DNA of 64,000 nt from Dillenia suffruticosa (lineage: Eukaryota; Streptophyta; Magnoliopsida; Dilleniales; Dilleniaceae): positions 15,542,500-15,606,499 of the forward strand of contig JAVTVX010000013.1 of NCBI GenBank assembly GCA_033439265.1. The letters are read 5' to 3'. Positions 23,754 to 37,160 of the stretch are shown piece after piece. A program made the translations under genes and the position numbers. Position 1 is the first letter of the stretch. The number at the start of each line of letters is the position of its first letter. The notes beneath the pieces were generated by a model. That model ran no database searches. It was not told the origin of the DNA and saw only the letters and a list, made by a program, of their open reading frames with translations.

Positions 23754-24349
23754 AGTGATATCAGAGACATTGGTATTTGAATCATTGGAATTTTTCTTAC
23801 ATATTTTGTTATTAAGATTTTATTAAAGTATATGATTCTTGGATTATGTAAATTTTTTAAGAATATTCATGATAATTTTTATGAATATTTCAATTTTTAG
23901 AAAAATATTCAAGGACTTTGGGTGTGGATTTTAATAAAAAAAATTATGGAAAGATTACATTCGGTTTTCATTAAAATTCCAGTCTTCGTCAAATTTGATA
24001 TCTACGGTTTTAAAAATATATATATATTTAGGCAAAACAGAAAAAGACGGCAAATTTTCAAAAGGTCAAAAACCCGGTGTTTTAAAAAAAAATTCTTTTC
24101 TTTTTTTTTGGGTTTCTTTTTCTTTTTTTTGGAAAGTTGATTTTTTTTTTTTTGTTTTGGAATCTTTTGAACTTCAAAAAAAAAAAAAAAAGGAAGCAAC
24201 ATGAGCTTTTAGAAAAACTTGAATCTTTGGAATATATATTTAAGAAAATTGACTTCTTCTCTTTATGAAAAGAATCTTTTGGGTCTTCTCTTTTATGGCA
24301 AATATCTTTTGAGAAAATTTCAACTTTAAAGAATTTTTTACAATTTAAT

Positions 24350-24890
24350 TTTCTTTTAAGAAACTTCCAGATTCAAATATATATATATATATATATATTG
24401 AGAACTTCCAACTTTGAAAATTCTTTCGAAATTTAGTTTCTTTTAAGAAAATTTCAGATTTTGATAAATAAAAAAAAAAGAAACTTTCAAATTTCAATAT
24501 TTTCCTTTTTTTTAAGCCCTGACTTCCCATTTTAGAAGAAAACTTTTAAATAAAATATTTTTAAGTAAATTTTTAGTTTTGGGAAACAAAAAAAAGAAAC
24601 TTACAGATTTCAATTTCCTTTTTTTATAGTTTGATTTCCTAATTTTAGAAAAAAAATGCAATTAAAAAATTTCTAGTGATAGGAAACAAAAAAGGAAAAC
24701 TTTTAGATTTGAATTTCTTTTTTTTTTTTTAAGATTTGACTTCCCAATTTTAGAAAATAAATTACAATAAAAAAATTTTCAGTTTTTTTTTTTTTTGAAA
24801 ATGGAAACTTTCGGTTTTCAATTTCTTTTTTTTTTTTTAGGTTTGACTTCTCAATTTTTGAGAAGAAAGTTTATTTTGATTCCCTCAATT
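24350..24890. repeat. Degenerate T/A-rich minisatellite
   Basis: Four to five units of about 100-115 bp, each with GAAACTTTCAAATTTCAAT-like sequence, a T run, then TTTGACTTCCCAATTTTAG. Units start near 24479, 24594, 24694 and 24801. It lies inside Copia copy A and yields lysine/phenylalanine-rich false frames. An AT microsatellite is at about 24377-24399. Confidence 0.75.
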
Positions 24891-25489
24891 TTTTTAATTG
24901 CAAATCTACACCACAAAATAATTTTTTTTTTATTTTTTTTAAAAGGCATTTTTTAAAGAAATTTATGGGGCCAATTTTTGGATCCAAATAGATCCAATTA
25001 TGAGTGTAAAGTTTTTGGAACCCACTGAATTCAATTAAATTCATTTTTTATCCTTATCATTCTTTACTATCATTTTTGTATTCAAAACTGGTTATTTTTT
25101 TAGTATTCAATGATGTAATATATTTAGAAAAATTCTATAGAAAAAATAGAAATAAATCTAAGTCTGACTGATTTTTAATCGGTTCTAAATGAACTCAACA
25201 CATATTTGAGAACTTTTCTGATACTCCTTGCTACAAAAGGAGGATTAGTCAAATCTTTAATCAGTTATCGACAAAAGATGGAGACTTTATGCCAACAACA
25301 AAAGTATAGGGATAGAAAAGAAAAATGAAGGAGACAGATTTGGTAAACTGGGTTTTTATAGATCCAATTTAAGATTGATAAGATTAGGTTTTAAATAACC
25401 AAATTTTCTAAAAGTTGAGTTTATCATGATAAAATTAAAATTTTTTTCAATTATGGATATAATTCAAATATGAGTAAGATTTTGTATAT

Positions 25490-26045
25490 ATATCTCGAGA
25501 TTAATTAATTGAAATAACATGTTGTTAAAGTGACATCTGTTGTAAAAATTACTTTATTTTGGAATATAAAAAGTTGTGCATGCAATACATGTGAGTACCG
25601 ATCGGCCCAAATGACGGTCCGTACTTAATGGAATTGCATGTACACCATATAATAATAAATGCATGACAGTTTTTTTGGTTTTATATATAACCAATTTATC
25701 AGTCCAAAAGAAGATAATTGATTAATATGTTCTTATTGTCAACGTTTGATTACTACACCTATACTTTTATACATATCTCAAGATGAATCAATTGAAACGA
25801 CATGTCATCAAAGTAATCTCTGTCATGGAAATTAATTTATTTTTGAATAAAAAAATGTTGCATATATACAATTCATGTGAATACCGATCAGTTTAAAGGG
25901 AGGCTCGTATTTAACAAAATTGTATGTATGTCTTATGATAACAAATGCGTGGCAATTATTTGATTTTATACATGATCAATTTATCGGTCCAAAGGAGGAT
26001 AACTAGTTGACGTGTTCTAATTATCAGCGTTTGATTACTACACTA
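25490..26045. repeat. Two-copy tandem duplication, period about 284 bp
   Basis: ATCTCGAGATTAATTAATTG at 25492 matches ATCTCAAGATGAATCAATTG at about 25776. Both continue through GTGAGTACCGATCGGCCCAA-like sequence to GCGTTTGATTACTACAC. Identity is moderate. It lies in the 5' internal part of Copia copy A. Confidence 0.8.
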
Positions 26046-28621
26046 AAATATAACTTATAAGTTAATTATTTTATTTAAAAATGAAATATTAATTGATTGT
26101 CCGGTATCTTATGATGGAGATTATTCATATTTAAATATATTTGATTTTAAAGTTTTATGTGAACATATATTGATTATTGTTCTCTGTTTGATAATTAATA
26201 CTATTCTCACCAATATTAATATTTAGTTCATATTGAATTTTAAGTTAAATGACTCGAATTTCAAATTATAGATTTAGATCTTGCGTTAAAAACTGATTCT
26301 CTTCACCATTTACAGATAAGAGTACCTCTAAAAAGAGAGAGAAAGAAAGGTAAGTGGGAGATGTTGAATCACATGTATCTAATGATGATAAAGTGAACCA
26401 TCCCAAAAATATTTAGAGACAATATGTTTAAGTCGGTTATGACAATTAAATATTTTCTTATAGATATTGAGAGATAGTTTGCCAAAAATAAGAAACTAAA
26501 ATTGGTACAGTCTTTATAAATATTATCTCAAAATGGTATAAAAGTTAAGAACACTTGACTACTAATGACAAAAAAGGAAAAAAATGAAAACAAGATAAGA
26601 ATATTACAAGTACGACACCTAAGAAGAAGCAACAAAAGATACAGGGTGAACCGAAAAAGAAAGAATGTCTCTCTTGTGGTATCGAGAGGTATAGAAAGAA
26701 GAAATGTACCAACTATCGAATATTACAAGTACGACACCTAATAAGAAGTAACAAAAGATATAGGATGAACCGAAAAAGAAAGAATGTCTCTTTTGTGGTA
26801 TTGAGAGGTATAGAAAGAAGAAATGTACCAACTATTATGCCTGACATAAGGATTGTATATTTCTTATTTTAATTTATTTTGAAGTTAATTTATCTTCAGT
26901 ATTGGGACACACTCGAAGACTAGATTCCATTGTAACCACCCACACTAGTATGTTTATGCAAGGTTGACTAAATTGTCGATTGTCAAATGATGGTAAAAGA
27001 TCCATCTACATAGACGACGGCAATAAAGTTCTAGTATAAGTAATATGAAAATTTAGATTATTACTAAAAATCGGATTTTATTTAGATATACATGAAACAT
27101 TCGTTATACCGTTTTTAGAAGGAACTTGATTTCTATTTTTGTATTGAATAAATTCAATTTTAGTTGTTCTTTCGGAAATAAAAAAGTTAGTTTGTTTCTT
27201 AAATCCAAATCAGTTGATCCCACTTTCTTATCAGTATCTGATAATCTTTATCTCATAAATACTGTCGTTTCATTTAGTGAATTTCTGCAAACTAGTACTT
27301 AAAGGGTAAATCGAAAATTAACCAATAAGAATTTCTCTTCATTGTGGAACAAGAGATTATATTTTATCTCCAAACATATAATAGAGAGAGTTGTGTCAAA
27401 AGAAATTCTCAATATCTTTGATTTTACAGATTTTGATATTTGTGTAAATCGTATGAAGAGAAAACAAACCAACAAAAAGAGATCGAAGTCAATAAAACTT
27501 TAGACATCTTATAACTGATTTATACGGATATTTACAAGCCATTTCCTTCATTTTTTGGAATGATCAGCGATATTTTATCATGTTCACAGACAATTATTCA
27601 TGATATGACTCAATCAAGATTGCAACATATATTCTGAATAAAATTTCCCTAAAACAACTACTAAAACCCCTTACGAACTTTGAACAGGTACACATCTTAA
27701 TTTAAAATATCTGCACGTTTGAGGTTATCCAATTGAGGTTAACTCTATTAGACTTAATGAAAGAAAACTAGATGTTATGACGGTTGATTGTTATTTCGTA
27801 GGGTACTCTAAATATTTTAAGGGATATACATGCTAGTAGGATGAGCCACTTCTTGAAAGAGTGAGTCTCTTCACTATGATAGCAAAATTTGTAGCATGTC
27901 AGAGACATCCTATTATGGAATATGACTACGAAACTTTGACACTGAACTTAGATAATGGATGATATTGACAAACTACTCTAATTATTTTGTGACGATAAAT
28001 CGGTAAACATTTATTTCAATAACAATAGAAACTCAATAATGTTAAAGAATATTGAAATCATATTCTTGGTTGTTAAGTAAAAGATTCAAAATGGACAATT
28101 ATCTATAAAACATGTTGGCACAAATTCTATGATTACGTGTTTACTAAGCGATTGTCACCCAAAAGGGTTATGAACACATTGTTCGTATGAGTTTCATGTC
28201 ATTTTAGAATTTTCGTTTCAGTGTGAGTTTGTGATTTAAATATTCGTATGATACAAACAATTTTTGCTTATTTAAGTTTAAGGTCATTTTTGTCAAAATA
28301 AAGATTCATTTTTACATCATACTCTGACATTGAGTATGGTATGATCTCACTAAAAAAAACCAATTGAAAATAAGCATATTAAAGATCACATTGTATGATA
28401 TTTTTATACTATACATCTATATTATGATCAATGTCATTCAATTATATCAATTTACGTAACCATTTACGGTTGGGTTACAAACCGCCTTGATCCTAAACTA
28501 GTATAATTGATGGATCGGATTGATTAGAGATACATTTTAGTATTGATAGAAAAGTTGATCTCATTTGATTGTTACACAATTATATAATTATAACGTTTCA
28601 CATATAATCTAAATGGAAAAT

Positions 28622-29160
28622 TGTTAAATCATTAATTCAATATTGAATTTATATGTTAAAATAATTATATAATGTATACTGTTATTTAAAATAAACTCGT
28701 ATGAAAGTGATCTGATAATTTTGAAAATTTGATACGTTGGATTTAATGTATCTTATAAAATATAAAAATAAATAAATATGTAAATATCAATGGATATTTA
28801 CCATTTATGATGGGTTATATAGAGAATGTCGAAAGGTGAATTAAGGATAGTTAACATAAGGTGAATAAACATATTTGGAAGTCACCCTATAACTATAAAA
28901 AGATTGTGATCCCCGGGACATTGAATCACTTCACTTTTTAATACCCCCATTGTATAAAAAATTTTGTAAGAATATATTTGAACTAAAAAATCAGATCCAG
29001 AACTCTTTTGGAAGTAGGATCTCATTCGATTTGATTTTTAATTATGGAATCAAGTACTTTTTTAATTTATATAAATTTCAATTTTAATTATTAAATTTTA
29101 ATTTTAATAATTTAACACGGCATGTGTCATGGTTTTACATCTAAGTTACTTTTTTCAACG
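28622..29160 (+). repeat. 3' LTR of Copia copy A
   Basis: Pairs with 23221-23753; several indels and many substitutions separate the two. Confidence 0.82.
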
Positions 29161-29956
29161 CCCAGAGAATCCAGAAAAATGACCCACCTCATGTCTTATA
29201 GTCCACAGGTTCCTATCCTATATGATCCTGCGCTGTAACTATGCATATGTGGACAGAACCCAACTTAGATATTGATTAGCCAATATTGAGCTTTGATTAA
29301 TCTGTTGTCATCTTTATATTTCCATCAATTTAAAGATCATTAACCGAGTTTCTGTCACATGATCCTCTCATTCATAGTCTTTGGTGATAAAAATGATAAA
29401 TCTAAAAATTCAAATTCATAGAAAGAGATGTTTCACTATTTATGTGTCTTCCAATGACAATTTATAAGAATTTTAATATTTAAAAAACATTAAAATGAGA
29501 TGAAAAGAGTTTCGTATGATTTGAACTTAAAAACTTTTATTCTATATTATTTAAAATTTTTAAACATTGATTCATTTTAAAAACTCAAAAGTTATAGTTG
29601 TTTTATTATTTTTGTTGTATCTGTAGGCCAACGTACCAAATAATCTATAAAATAACTGCAAAATCAAAAAATAAATTGTAAGTAAATATATAGTTTAATG
29701 ACAAACTTGAGTTTAGAAAATAAAAGGTAAAAATTTTTATATATTATCAGCATTAAGTGGAAGTATAAGATGTTCTTTTTAAGTTTATTTAAAACTCCTT
29801 AGAAGTAATTAGGCTTGTGATTAAGGCCATTTAATGACCCCTGATGCCTTAATCGGTTCAAAGTAGAAAGCAATGATTTGGTTTTGTGTTTGCGTTCCCC
29901 TTTACTAATTTAATGAAACTTGAAAGATACTATTAATGAGACATACACAAGGCGGA

Positions 29957-30000
<44 letters not shown>

Positions 30001-30348
30001 GATGCTCTCAACTTAAGGGAAAAAAATGAGGAAATAATGAAAAAAAAGCTTTCTATTTCCGTAATGGCAAACACCAGCCAATTAAACTAACACTAGAATG
30101 GCCCCATCTTGTTTCCAAAAGCAAGCCCAATAATATTCTCAATCAACGAAACAAATATTTATTGATATATATGTCACTTGCTCCCTGCTTTTATGGTGAA
30201 AAAACTTTCTCTAGTCCCCATGCATCGCCACCCCCAACCAAAATAAAAATCACAAAAAAGCTTCCAGTTTCATCTTAAAAAAAAAAAAAAAAGTAACACC
30301 ATCTCTCTCTCTCTCTCTCTCTCTCTCAACTTGTGACAGCAAATTCCA
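29161..30348. promoter_or_regulatory. Upstream region of the MOL1-like gene
   Basis: No gene or element is seen. It holds an A36 tract at 29963-29998, which may be a worn tail or simple repeat, and a CT microsatellite at about 30303-30328 only 20 bases before the start codon. The CT tract probably lies in the 5' UTR as a pyrimidine patch, common in plant promoters. No TATA box is assigned with confidence. Confidence 0.5.
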
Positions 30349-32929
30349 ATGGGGATTTTTGGGATGTTCTACTTCAACCTTGTTGTAGTTTTAATGTTTT
30401 TTGCATCCGTTATGGCTACTGATGTCTTCTCAGAAGCACTTCTCAGCCTAAAATCTGATCTTGATGATTTCAACACTCTAAGTGATTGGTCTGTGCCTTA
30501 TTCTGAGCCAAACCCATCTGCAAAAATCACTGCTTGTTCATGGTCTGAAATCACTTGCGAGCAAAACTCAAGAATCATCACTCAAATAGACCTCTCAAGG
30601 AAGAAACTTGCTGGAGAAATTCAAGGAAAGCACTTCAGTCTCTTTGCCAACCTCACTGTTCTCAACCTCAGTTACAATGCATTCTCTGGTCAACTTCCTG
30701 TTGAACTCTTCAATCTCACAAGTCTACAAAGCTTGGACATAAGCAGAAACAACTTTTCAGGTGAATTCCCATCTAGGGTCTCCGGACTTTACCAACTTGA
30801 AGTCCTTGATGCCTTCAGCAACAGCTTTATAGGCCCATTGCCTGTTGAAGTTTCACAAATTGAGACCCTCAAAGTTCTCAATTTGGCCGGTAGTTATTTC
30901 AGTGGACAAATTCCATCACAGTACGGATTTTTCAAAAACCTTGAATTCATTCACTTAGCTGGTAATGTCCTTGGTGGCCAAATCCCAAAAGAGCTTGGAA
31001 ATCTCAAGACTTTGACACACATGGAAATTGGATACAATTCATACCAAAGTTTCATTCCTGTGGAATTTGGTAATATGAGTGAGCTTCAGTATCTTGATAT
31101 TGCTGGTGCAAATCTTTCAGGCTCAATTCCTAAGGAACTGAGTAATCTCACAAAGCTTGAATCACTTTTTCTGTTCAAAAACCAGCTCAGTGGATTGATG
31201 CCATGGGAATTCAGCAGGATTACAACTCTGACAAACTTGGATCTTTCTGATAATTTGCTTTCAGGACCTATTCCTGATAGCATTGCAGGGTTCAAAAATC
31301 TAAGACTTCTCAGTGTCATGTACAATTACATGAATGGTTCTGTTCCTGAAGGCATTGCAGAACTTCCACAGCTTGAGACTCTGCTCATTTGGGACAATTT
31401 CTTTTCCGGGTCTCTCCCAATGAGCCTGGGAAAAAATTCTAATCTCAAATGGCTTGATGTTTCGACAAATGATTTTGAGGGTCAGATTCCTCCCAATATA
31501 TGTGCTGGAGGAGTTCTGTATAAGCTGATCCTGTTCTCCAATAAGTTCACAGGTTCGCTTTCACCAGCTATCTCCAATTGCTCTTCTCTGGTTCGCCTTC
31601 GAGTTGAAGACAATTCATTTTCAGGTGATATCCCTTTAAAATTCAGCGACCTGCCCGATATTACATATGTAGACCTGTCTAGGAACCGGTTCACAGGAGG
31701 TATTCCTATTGACATATTTCAAGCTCCCAAGCTTCAGTACTTCAACGTATCAAATAATGTGGAGCTAGGAGGCACTATTGCGGCTAAAACTTGGTTATTG
31801 CCAGCTCTACAGAACTTCTCTGCCTCAAATTCCAATATCTCTGGCAATCTTCCTCAATTTCAATTTTGCTCACATGTTTCTGTCATTGAGCTTCATAGTA
31901 ACCATTTATCAGGAACAATCCCAAAAAGTATCTCTAGTTGTCAGGCTTTAGAGAGACTGAGTTTTGCTAACAATAGTCTAAATGGTCATATACCTGAAGA
32001 GCTAGCAAGTCTTGGTGCTTTAAATGTACTGGATTTGTCACATAACAATTTTAATGGTTCAATTCCTGCGAAGTTTGGGACATTATCTAGCTTGATGCTT
32101 TTGAATGTGTCTTTCAATGATATTTCGGGTTCAATCCCTCCGGTGAAGAGGTTTAGGTTGATGGGTAGCAGTGCATTTGTTGGTAATCCAAATCTTTGTG
32201 GGACTCCTTTGGAACCTTGTACTAGCTCAGATGATATTCAACATGTGTTCAAATTAGGGGATAAAATTTCAAGTAAGCTCACACTTGTTCTGCTTGTCAG
32301 TGCCGGTGTGGCCTTGTTCTTCATCTTAGTGGTTTTGGGGATAGTTTACTTTCAAAAGGGAAGCAAAAGGCAATGGAAAATGCTATCCTTTGTTGGACTT
32401 CCTCAATTCACTGCAAACGATGTTTTGAGGAGCTTTAGTACTGCAGAATCCATAGAGGAAGTGCCATCAGCTTCTGTTTGCAAAGCACTATTGCCAACCG
32501 GAATAACTGTTTCTGTGAAGAAGATCAAATTAGAAGCCAAAAGAATCAGGGTTATGTCCGAGTTGATAACACAGATGGGAAATGCAAGGCACAAGAACCT
32601 TGTTAGGCTATTGGGGTTTTGCCATAACAAACATGTTGTATATCTTCTCTATGACAACTTGGCAAATGGAAATTTAGCTGAGAATATCAGAATAAAGAGA
32701 GATTGGGAGACTAAGTACAAAATTGTGATGGGTGTTGCCAAAGGACTTTGTTATCTTCATCATGATTGCTATCCGGCAGTTCCACATGGAGACCTCAAGT
32801 CAAGTAGCATACTGTTCGATGAAAATATGGAACCCCAGTTGGCAGATTTTGGATTCAAGCTTCTGGTTCAATTCAACAAAGGTTTGTTGCCTGAGATGTC
32901 TTCAACAACAGACCCTATCTCAGAAACAG
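30349..32929 (+). CDS. MOL1-like: MOL1-like exon 1: ectodomain, TM and most of kinase
   Basis: Carries residues 1-860. The true donor is ACAG|GTAAAA at 32930; reading on without splicing would add KI and a stop at 32940. The downstream exon restores the conserved ELYMDIFNFGEVLLEIL segment. Confidence 0.92.
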
Positions 32930-33646
32930 GTAAAATTTAAATTACGAATTCTTTTGTTTTGTTCTTTTAGAAGTTACATACTCTTACCAATAGCCTCCTA
33001 CAAGCATAGTTGTTAAAATTTAGATTCAACGCACTTGTATATTCTTATTGCCATTTCAATTGGAAAGGTTCATAGAATCTCAATTTGATTCAACAAATTT
33101 GAACTAGAAACAACACATAACAACCTTGTGAGACTTGCAGTTATTCACACTATTACAAATAAAGAACTACTGAGTATCACGAAACATACCAAGAAGGAAA
33201 CCTATCCATTGCCAAGTTTAAGGGTTAGGGTGCTGTGTTTACTGCATCAGAGAAGAGTCAAAATCTATCTTTTTACCAAGAATTAAGTGAATTGTCTGAT
33301 TTTATTTGTCATGATCTTGTGGGCAGGTAAATTCCATAATATCATAAAAGATGAGCTCTACATGGATATATTCAACTTTGGAGAAGTGCTTCTGGAAATT
33401 CTAAGCAATGGAAGACTAACAAATGCTGGAAGGAGCATCCAAAACAAGCCTCGCAATGTTCTCTTCCAAGAAATTTATCAAGAGAACGATGTTGGGACCA
33501 CCTGTTCATTGCAGGAGGAGATAAAAACGGTTCTTGATGTTGCCGTGCTCTGCACCAGAGGTAGGCCATCGGATAGGCCATCAATGCAAGATGCTTTGAA
33601 GCTTTTATCTGTGTTAAAGCCACAGAGAAAAGAAGGGAACATTTGA
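30349..33646 (+). CDS. MOL1-like: LRR receptor-like kinase, MOL1 type, atypical kinase
   Basis: Two exons, 30349-32929 and 33327-33646, join in phase 1 to give 966 residues. In order: signal peptide (1-23), the N-terminal LRR cap with a CSWSEITC motif, about 20 leucine-rich repeats, a transmembrane helix near 643-665, and a kinase-like domain to the end. The set of features fits Arabidopsis MOL1 (At5g51350), a plasma-membrane LRR-RLK of the PXY/TDR-related group that limits cambium activity. The kinase domain is degenerate: no glycine-rich loop (EEVPSASVCKALL in its place), VSVKK lysine near 722, HGD instead of HRD at 813-815, DFG kept at 833-835, a very short activation segment and no APE. 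It may act mainly as a scaffold. The ATG follows a CT-rich leader; no in-frame ATG lies upstream nearby. Confidence 0.92.
32930..33326 (+). other. MOL1-like intron
   Basis: A 397-bp GT-AG intron at the position, inside the kinase activation segment, where related LRR-RLK genes also have one. No element is seen. Confidence 0.85.
33327..33646 (+). CDS. MOL1-like: MOL1-like exon 2: kinase C-lobe
   Basis: Encodes KFHNIIKDELYMDIFNFGEV, later LQEEIKTVLDVAVLCTRGRP, then SDRPSMQDALKLLSVLKPQ and TGA at 33644. The SDRPSM motif (subdomain XI) is intact. Confidence 0.92.
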
Positions 33647-35669
33647 ACCAAAGAAGTCTTCATCTATATAATATACATTACAAAATTAGAGGACCGGCAT
33701 TAGATGTAAGTAGTTACTTTGTTAAAGTGGCTGTTTATATATTAATGTAGTTCATAGTCTTTCCTTTTCCTTTTCTTTTAAGGGCGGATGGAGATACCAG
33801 TATAGCTACCTCGAGTATCATCACAAGGGTCCTACCCCCTGTGGAATATCTAGTTTCATACCGTCAACAGTTTGTCCCTACCATACTACATTGTTTTGCT
33901 GTAAAATCTGTGTAGTTTTATGCATATGAAAGAAGGAAACAGTTTGTTGTGTTTATTTTATTTTCTCTCACATTTCTAGGAATTCTTAGCCAATAAGAAT
34001 AAGGTATTGTTATCAGAATATTTGATTATTTTAATTAGATTTTTGTCAAAAAAGTGCAGCCATGTGATGAGTATAGAGCGAATTATTGATTTAATTTTTA
34101 CTAAAATCAATCAAAGAGACTAAAATCAATCAACTTAGAAATAAAAAAAAAAAAATATGCCGGGGAGATGTGACTCCAGATATCTGTGGTCCAGTACCCA
34201 AATAAATAAATAAATCAATCAAAAAGGGTTGTGTTTGGGCCCGAGCACGACCAATTTACACAATTATTATTTTTATTAAAATTATTGATATCCGATAATT
34301 AAATTCGATTCAAAACAACAAATCTCTCCCAACGGAAAGATTTATTTTCATATGACCCTCAAAACTATAATTACATAAACTTACCTCCCAAAATTTTTAA
34401 AATACGTTCAATGTCCTATTAAGTGGACTTTTGTATCCAGCCTCCCCCTTGTTCTTTCACAAGAAATCCAAATCTTGCATCTAAAATCTATACATGATTA
34501 CGTTTCTTTTCCCTTCTAAGCTAAAGTTCACAAAATTTTACCTAATGGCTGACATGTTTCCTTTAATTTTAGATATCTTTCATCTGATTAACAAAACTCA
34601 CAAGTTGTACTGATCATGATGAATCACAATAACTATCTATTCTAGAATGAGTCATATATCTATAACTAATTAATTAAACTACATTACTGTAACCTAAACT
34701 AATCCATGATCTATCTGAATTAAAAATAATTAAACCATACAATTACCCACCCAAAAATACTATTAGTACGAAACCGGTATCAAACACATCAACTATAAAC
34801 CCCATGCAAGATGAGCAAAATAGAGAAACATTCGAATAAATATAAAACTTAACGAAAATAATAGATCTATAAAATTCTCATGTGAATCAACTCAAAAGAC
34901 AATACATCTAAATGTTATCATGGTTGATTCATTCGATGACATCAAATATATAATTTGAGCAATGATAAACTTTGAGACAGTTAATAAGAAACATTGAGTG
35001 CATACTATTGGGATCCAAACCTTTGTTATATCTATTTCGTCTTCTAATAAAACAAAATATATAATGGATTAGGATTTAAATCGAATAAAAAATAACAATA
35101 ATGTATAATATTGAATAAATAAAGGAGAGATTGCGACTAAAAACTAAAAAGAATTTTACTCTCCTTTGTGTGGTTTGATTGTTTTTTTTTTTTTTGTTAT
35201 ATAAAAATTTGAATATAAAATTATCATGTTTAAGGAGAGAATTGTGACTATTAGACTGTTTTCTTAGAAATTATTTTATTTTTTCAATAAGATATGAGCT
35301 ACTCCAAGTTTACGGTGATTTTTTCTTTTATAAACAAATCTGAAATCTTTTATAGGATTTCTCTACCAAACCCTTTTCTGTGTTTCAAAACTCACTCCCA
35401 ATATTTTTCAATTTGAGTGAGTAAATTTATATACATAGGAATTGATCTCCAGTTTGTATAAAAAATAAGTATATTTGGAGAATAAAACTCTAAATAGTGT
35501 CAAAACCATGTTTTAACATGGCACTAAAATCCTAGGGCTTGCAAGCCTTAGATAATTTTCGGAAACTTCTCAAAATTACAAAAACAGCCAAAAATAATTT
35601 TCAACAATTACAAAATAGTCACAAAAAATTCCCAAATTTATAAATCAGCAGTAACAATTTTTCAAAATA
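33647..35669. other. Intergenic, MOL1-like 3' flank
   Basis: Probable 3' UTR to about 33.9 kb, then AT-rich sequence without recognisable genes or complete elements. Confidence 0.6.
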
Positions 35670-35681
35670 ACAAAATGGTTG

Positions 35682-35790
35682 TAATTTTTTTATTTCTATT
35701 TTTATTTCTATTTATTTTTTCTATCTTCTATATTAGTTTTTCAAACGACCGATACAAAAATTTAGGATTAAATCTTAGTTTGTTTTTATT
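35682..35790 (+). mobile_element. RTE LINE, tail-only copy (copy 4)
   Basis: Only the last 110 bp of the RTE family is present: a TTTATT-rich stretch, then TTTTCAAACGACCGATACAA and AGGATTAAATCTTAGTTTGT, matching the ends at 46440-46508 and 63205-63267. ACAAAATGGTTG flanks both sides (35670-35681 and 35791-35802), a 12-bp target-site duplication. An extreme 5' truncation. Confidence 0.82.
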
Positions 35791-35802
35791 ACAAAATGGT
35801 TG

Positions 35803-37160
35803 AATGATTTCTAAAAATTATACTCCACCCTCTAATCTCTCCATATATTATTCTTTTTTTCTAACAGATCTAACATAAAAATAATATCAACTTGAGTAGC
35901 AATCAATACCATCAAAGTTTTAGGGTAGAAAAAGGATGTAGAAGCTATTTATTTTGGTTTCTAATTATAATATAATCCGTTAAATGATTAAATATGTTAA
36001 ATTTTTTAACTTTAATTAATTTTAATATACTCCAAATAAATATTATATTATTATAGAAGTTAGTAAATAATAATTTACTATTTTGTCTTTGACCTATATG
36101 CTTTTCTACATATCACCGTTTGCGTATACATGTAATCGAAGGTAGATAAATTGAATATTTTATCATCTTCTCAATTATTTAATTTTATAAGTCTTTCATC
36201 CAAAAATATAATATCTAAAGATATATAAATTATCTCTTTTTGGTCGATAGTGTTATACAAGTTTAATAACATTCAATATGCTACAATATCAGAGCACCGA
36301 ATTCAGTTTTTGGATAATTAATTAAAACGGTCTAAGAAGACGACATCTGACACAATTGTTTTAGATTTGACATTACATATGCTCGTACCAACTAATCAAC
36401 ATTATATTTCCAATGCATGAAACTCTTTATTTATAATAAGTCTTACCAATAATACATCAAAATATATTATTCTGAGATAAGAGCACATAAAATGCATATA
36501 ATTATAGAGTATTAATTTCTATTTTATAGTACATCGAAGAAAATTACTCTACATGCCATATTCACCGTCAACGCCTTGTGCTAGTTTCTAATGAATTCAA
36601 ATTGTATATGATCATCATTGTAAATGATCCCTCACTAAAAGGAGACTCTAAAATTATAGCATACGCATGATGAGCTGTTAAGTTTTATTAGTCAATTATG
36701 AACTTTTACTTTTGATGATATATCCATCACTTATACGTACTGCAACCGGTCACATATATAAGTCAATTGTATCAAACAACTCGAGTTTGCACATGCATAC
36801 GAATAAACTAATAGCAAGTTTATCTAAAAGAAAATGTATATATCCTTTTTAAGATAATTTGAAATGAAATATAATAAATTGAAGGACTAGTTTCGGATCA
36901 ATTTGTGATTTTAAAAATTATTATCACCAATTTAAAATTTTAAAAAATTATTTATCCTGAATTTTTATTTTAAAATTATTTTCTCCTAATTTTGAAAATT
37001 GAAATCGATTTTGTTTTGATATGCAGTTTCAAAAAATTTGAAATTATCTTTTATGTTTTTAAAAGTTTCAACTATATTTTACGTTTACAAATTTCTATGT
37101 TTTAACTAAGTAATTAGTTTGAATAATTTTAAATTTTTTCTTTCTCTAGGACGATGATTA
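35803..37160. other. Intergenic AT-rich stretch
   Basis: I see no gene, RNA or clear repeat here. Confidence 0.55.

Larger units (their letters stand above)
23221..29160 (+). mobile_element. Copia LTR retrotransposon fossil (copy A)
   Basis: Two direct repeats of about 535 bp, 23221-23753 and 28622-29160, are LTRs (TATTGGATCATTAATTC and TGTTAAATCATTAATTC at their starts). Directly after the left one is AAGTGATATCAGAGAC, a primer-binding site of the initiator-Met tRNA kind. Inside, in + orientation, are remnants of a gag zinc knuckle (about 26.6-26.85 kb, duplicated), an integrase core (about 27.5-27.6 kb), the region before RT (about 27.65-27.85 kb) and an RNase H end (about 27.97-28.15 kb). 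The order is that of Ty1/Copia. The LTRs differ a good deal and the coding part carries very many breaks, so it is old. No flanking duplication is clear. It lies between the EDR2-like and MOL1-like genes. Confidence 0.85.

Noticed and set aside
23922-24204. Phe/Lys-rich short proteins on both strands
   Set aside because: They are translations of T- and A-runs inside the Copia copy A region.
31086-32630. Minus-strand frames within the MOL1-like gene
   Set aside because: They are shadows of the strongly coding + strand LRR exon.
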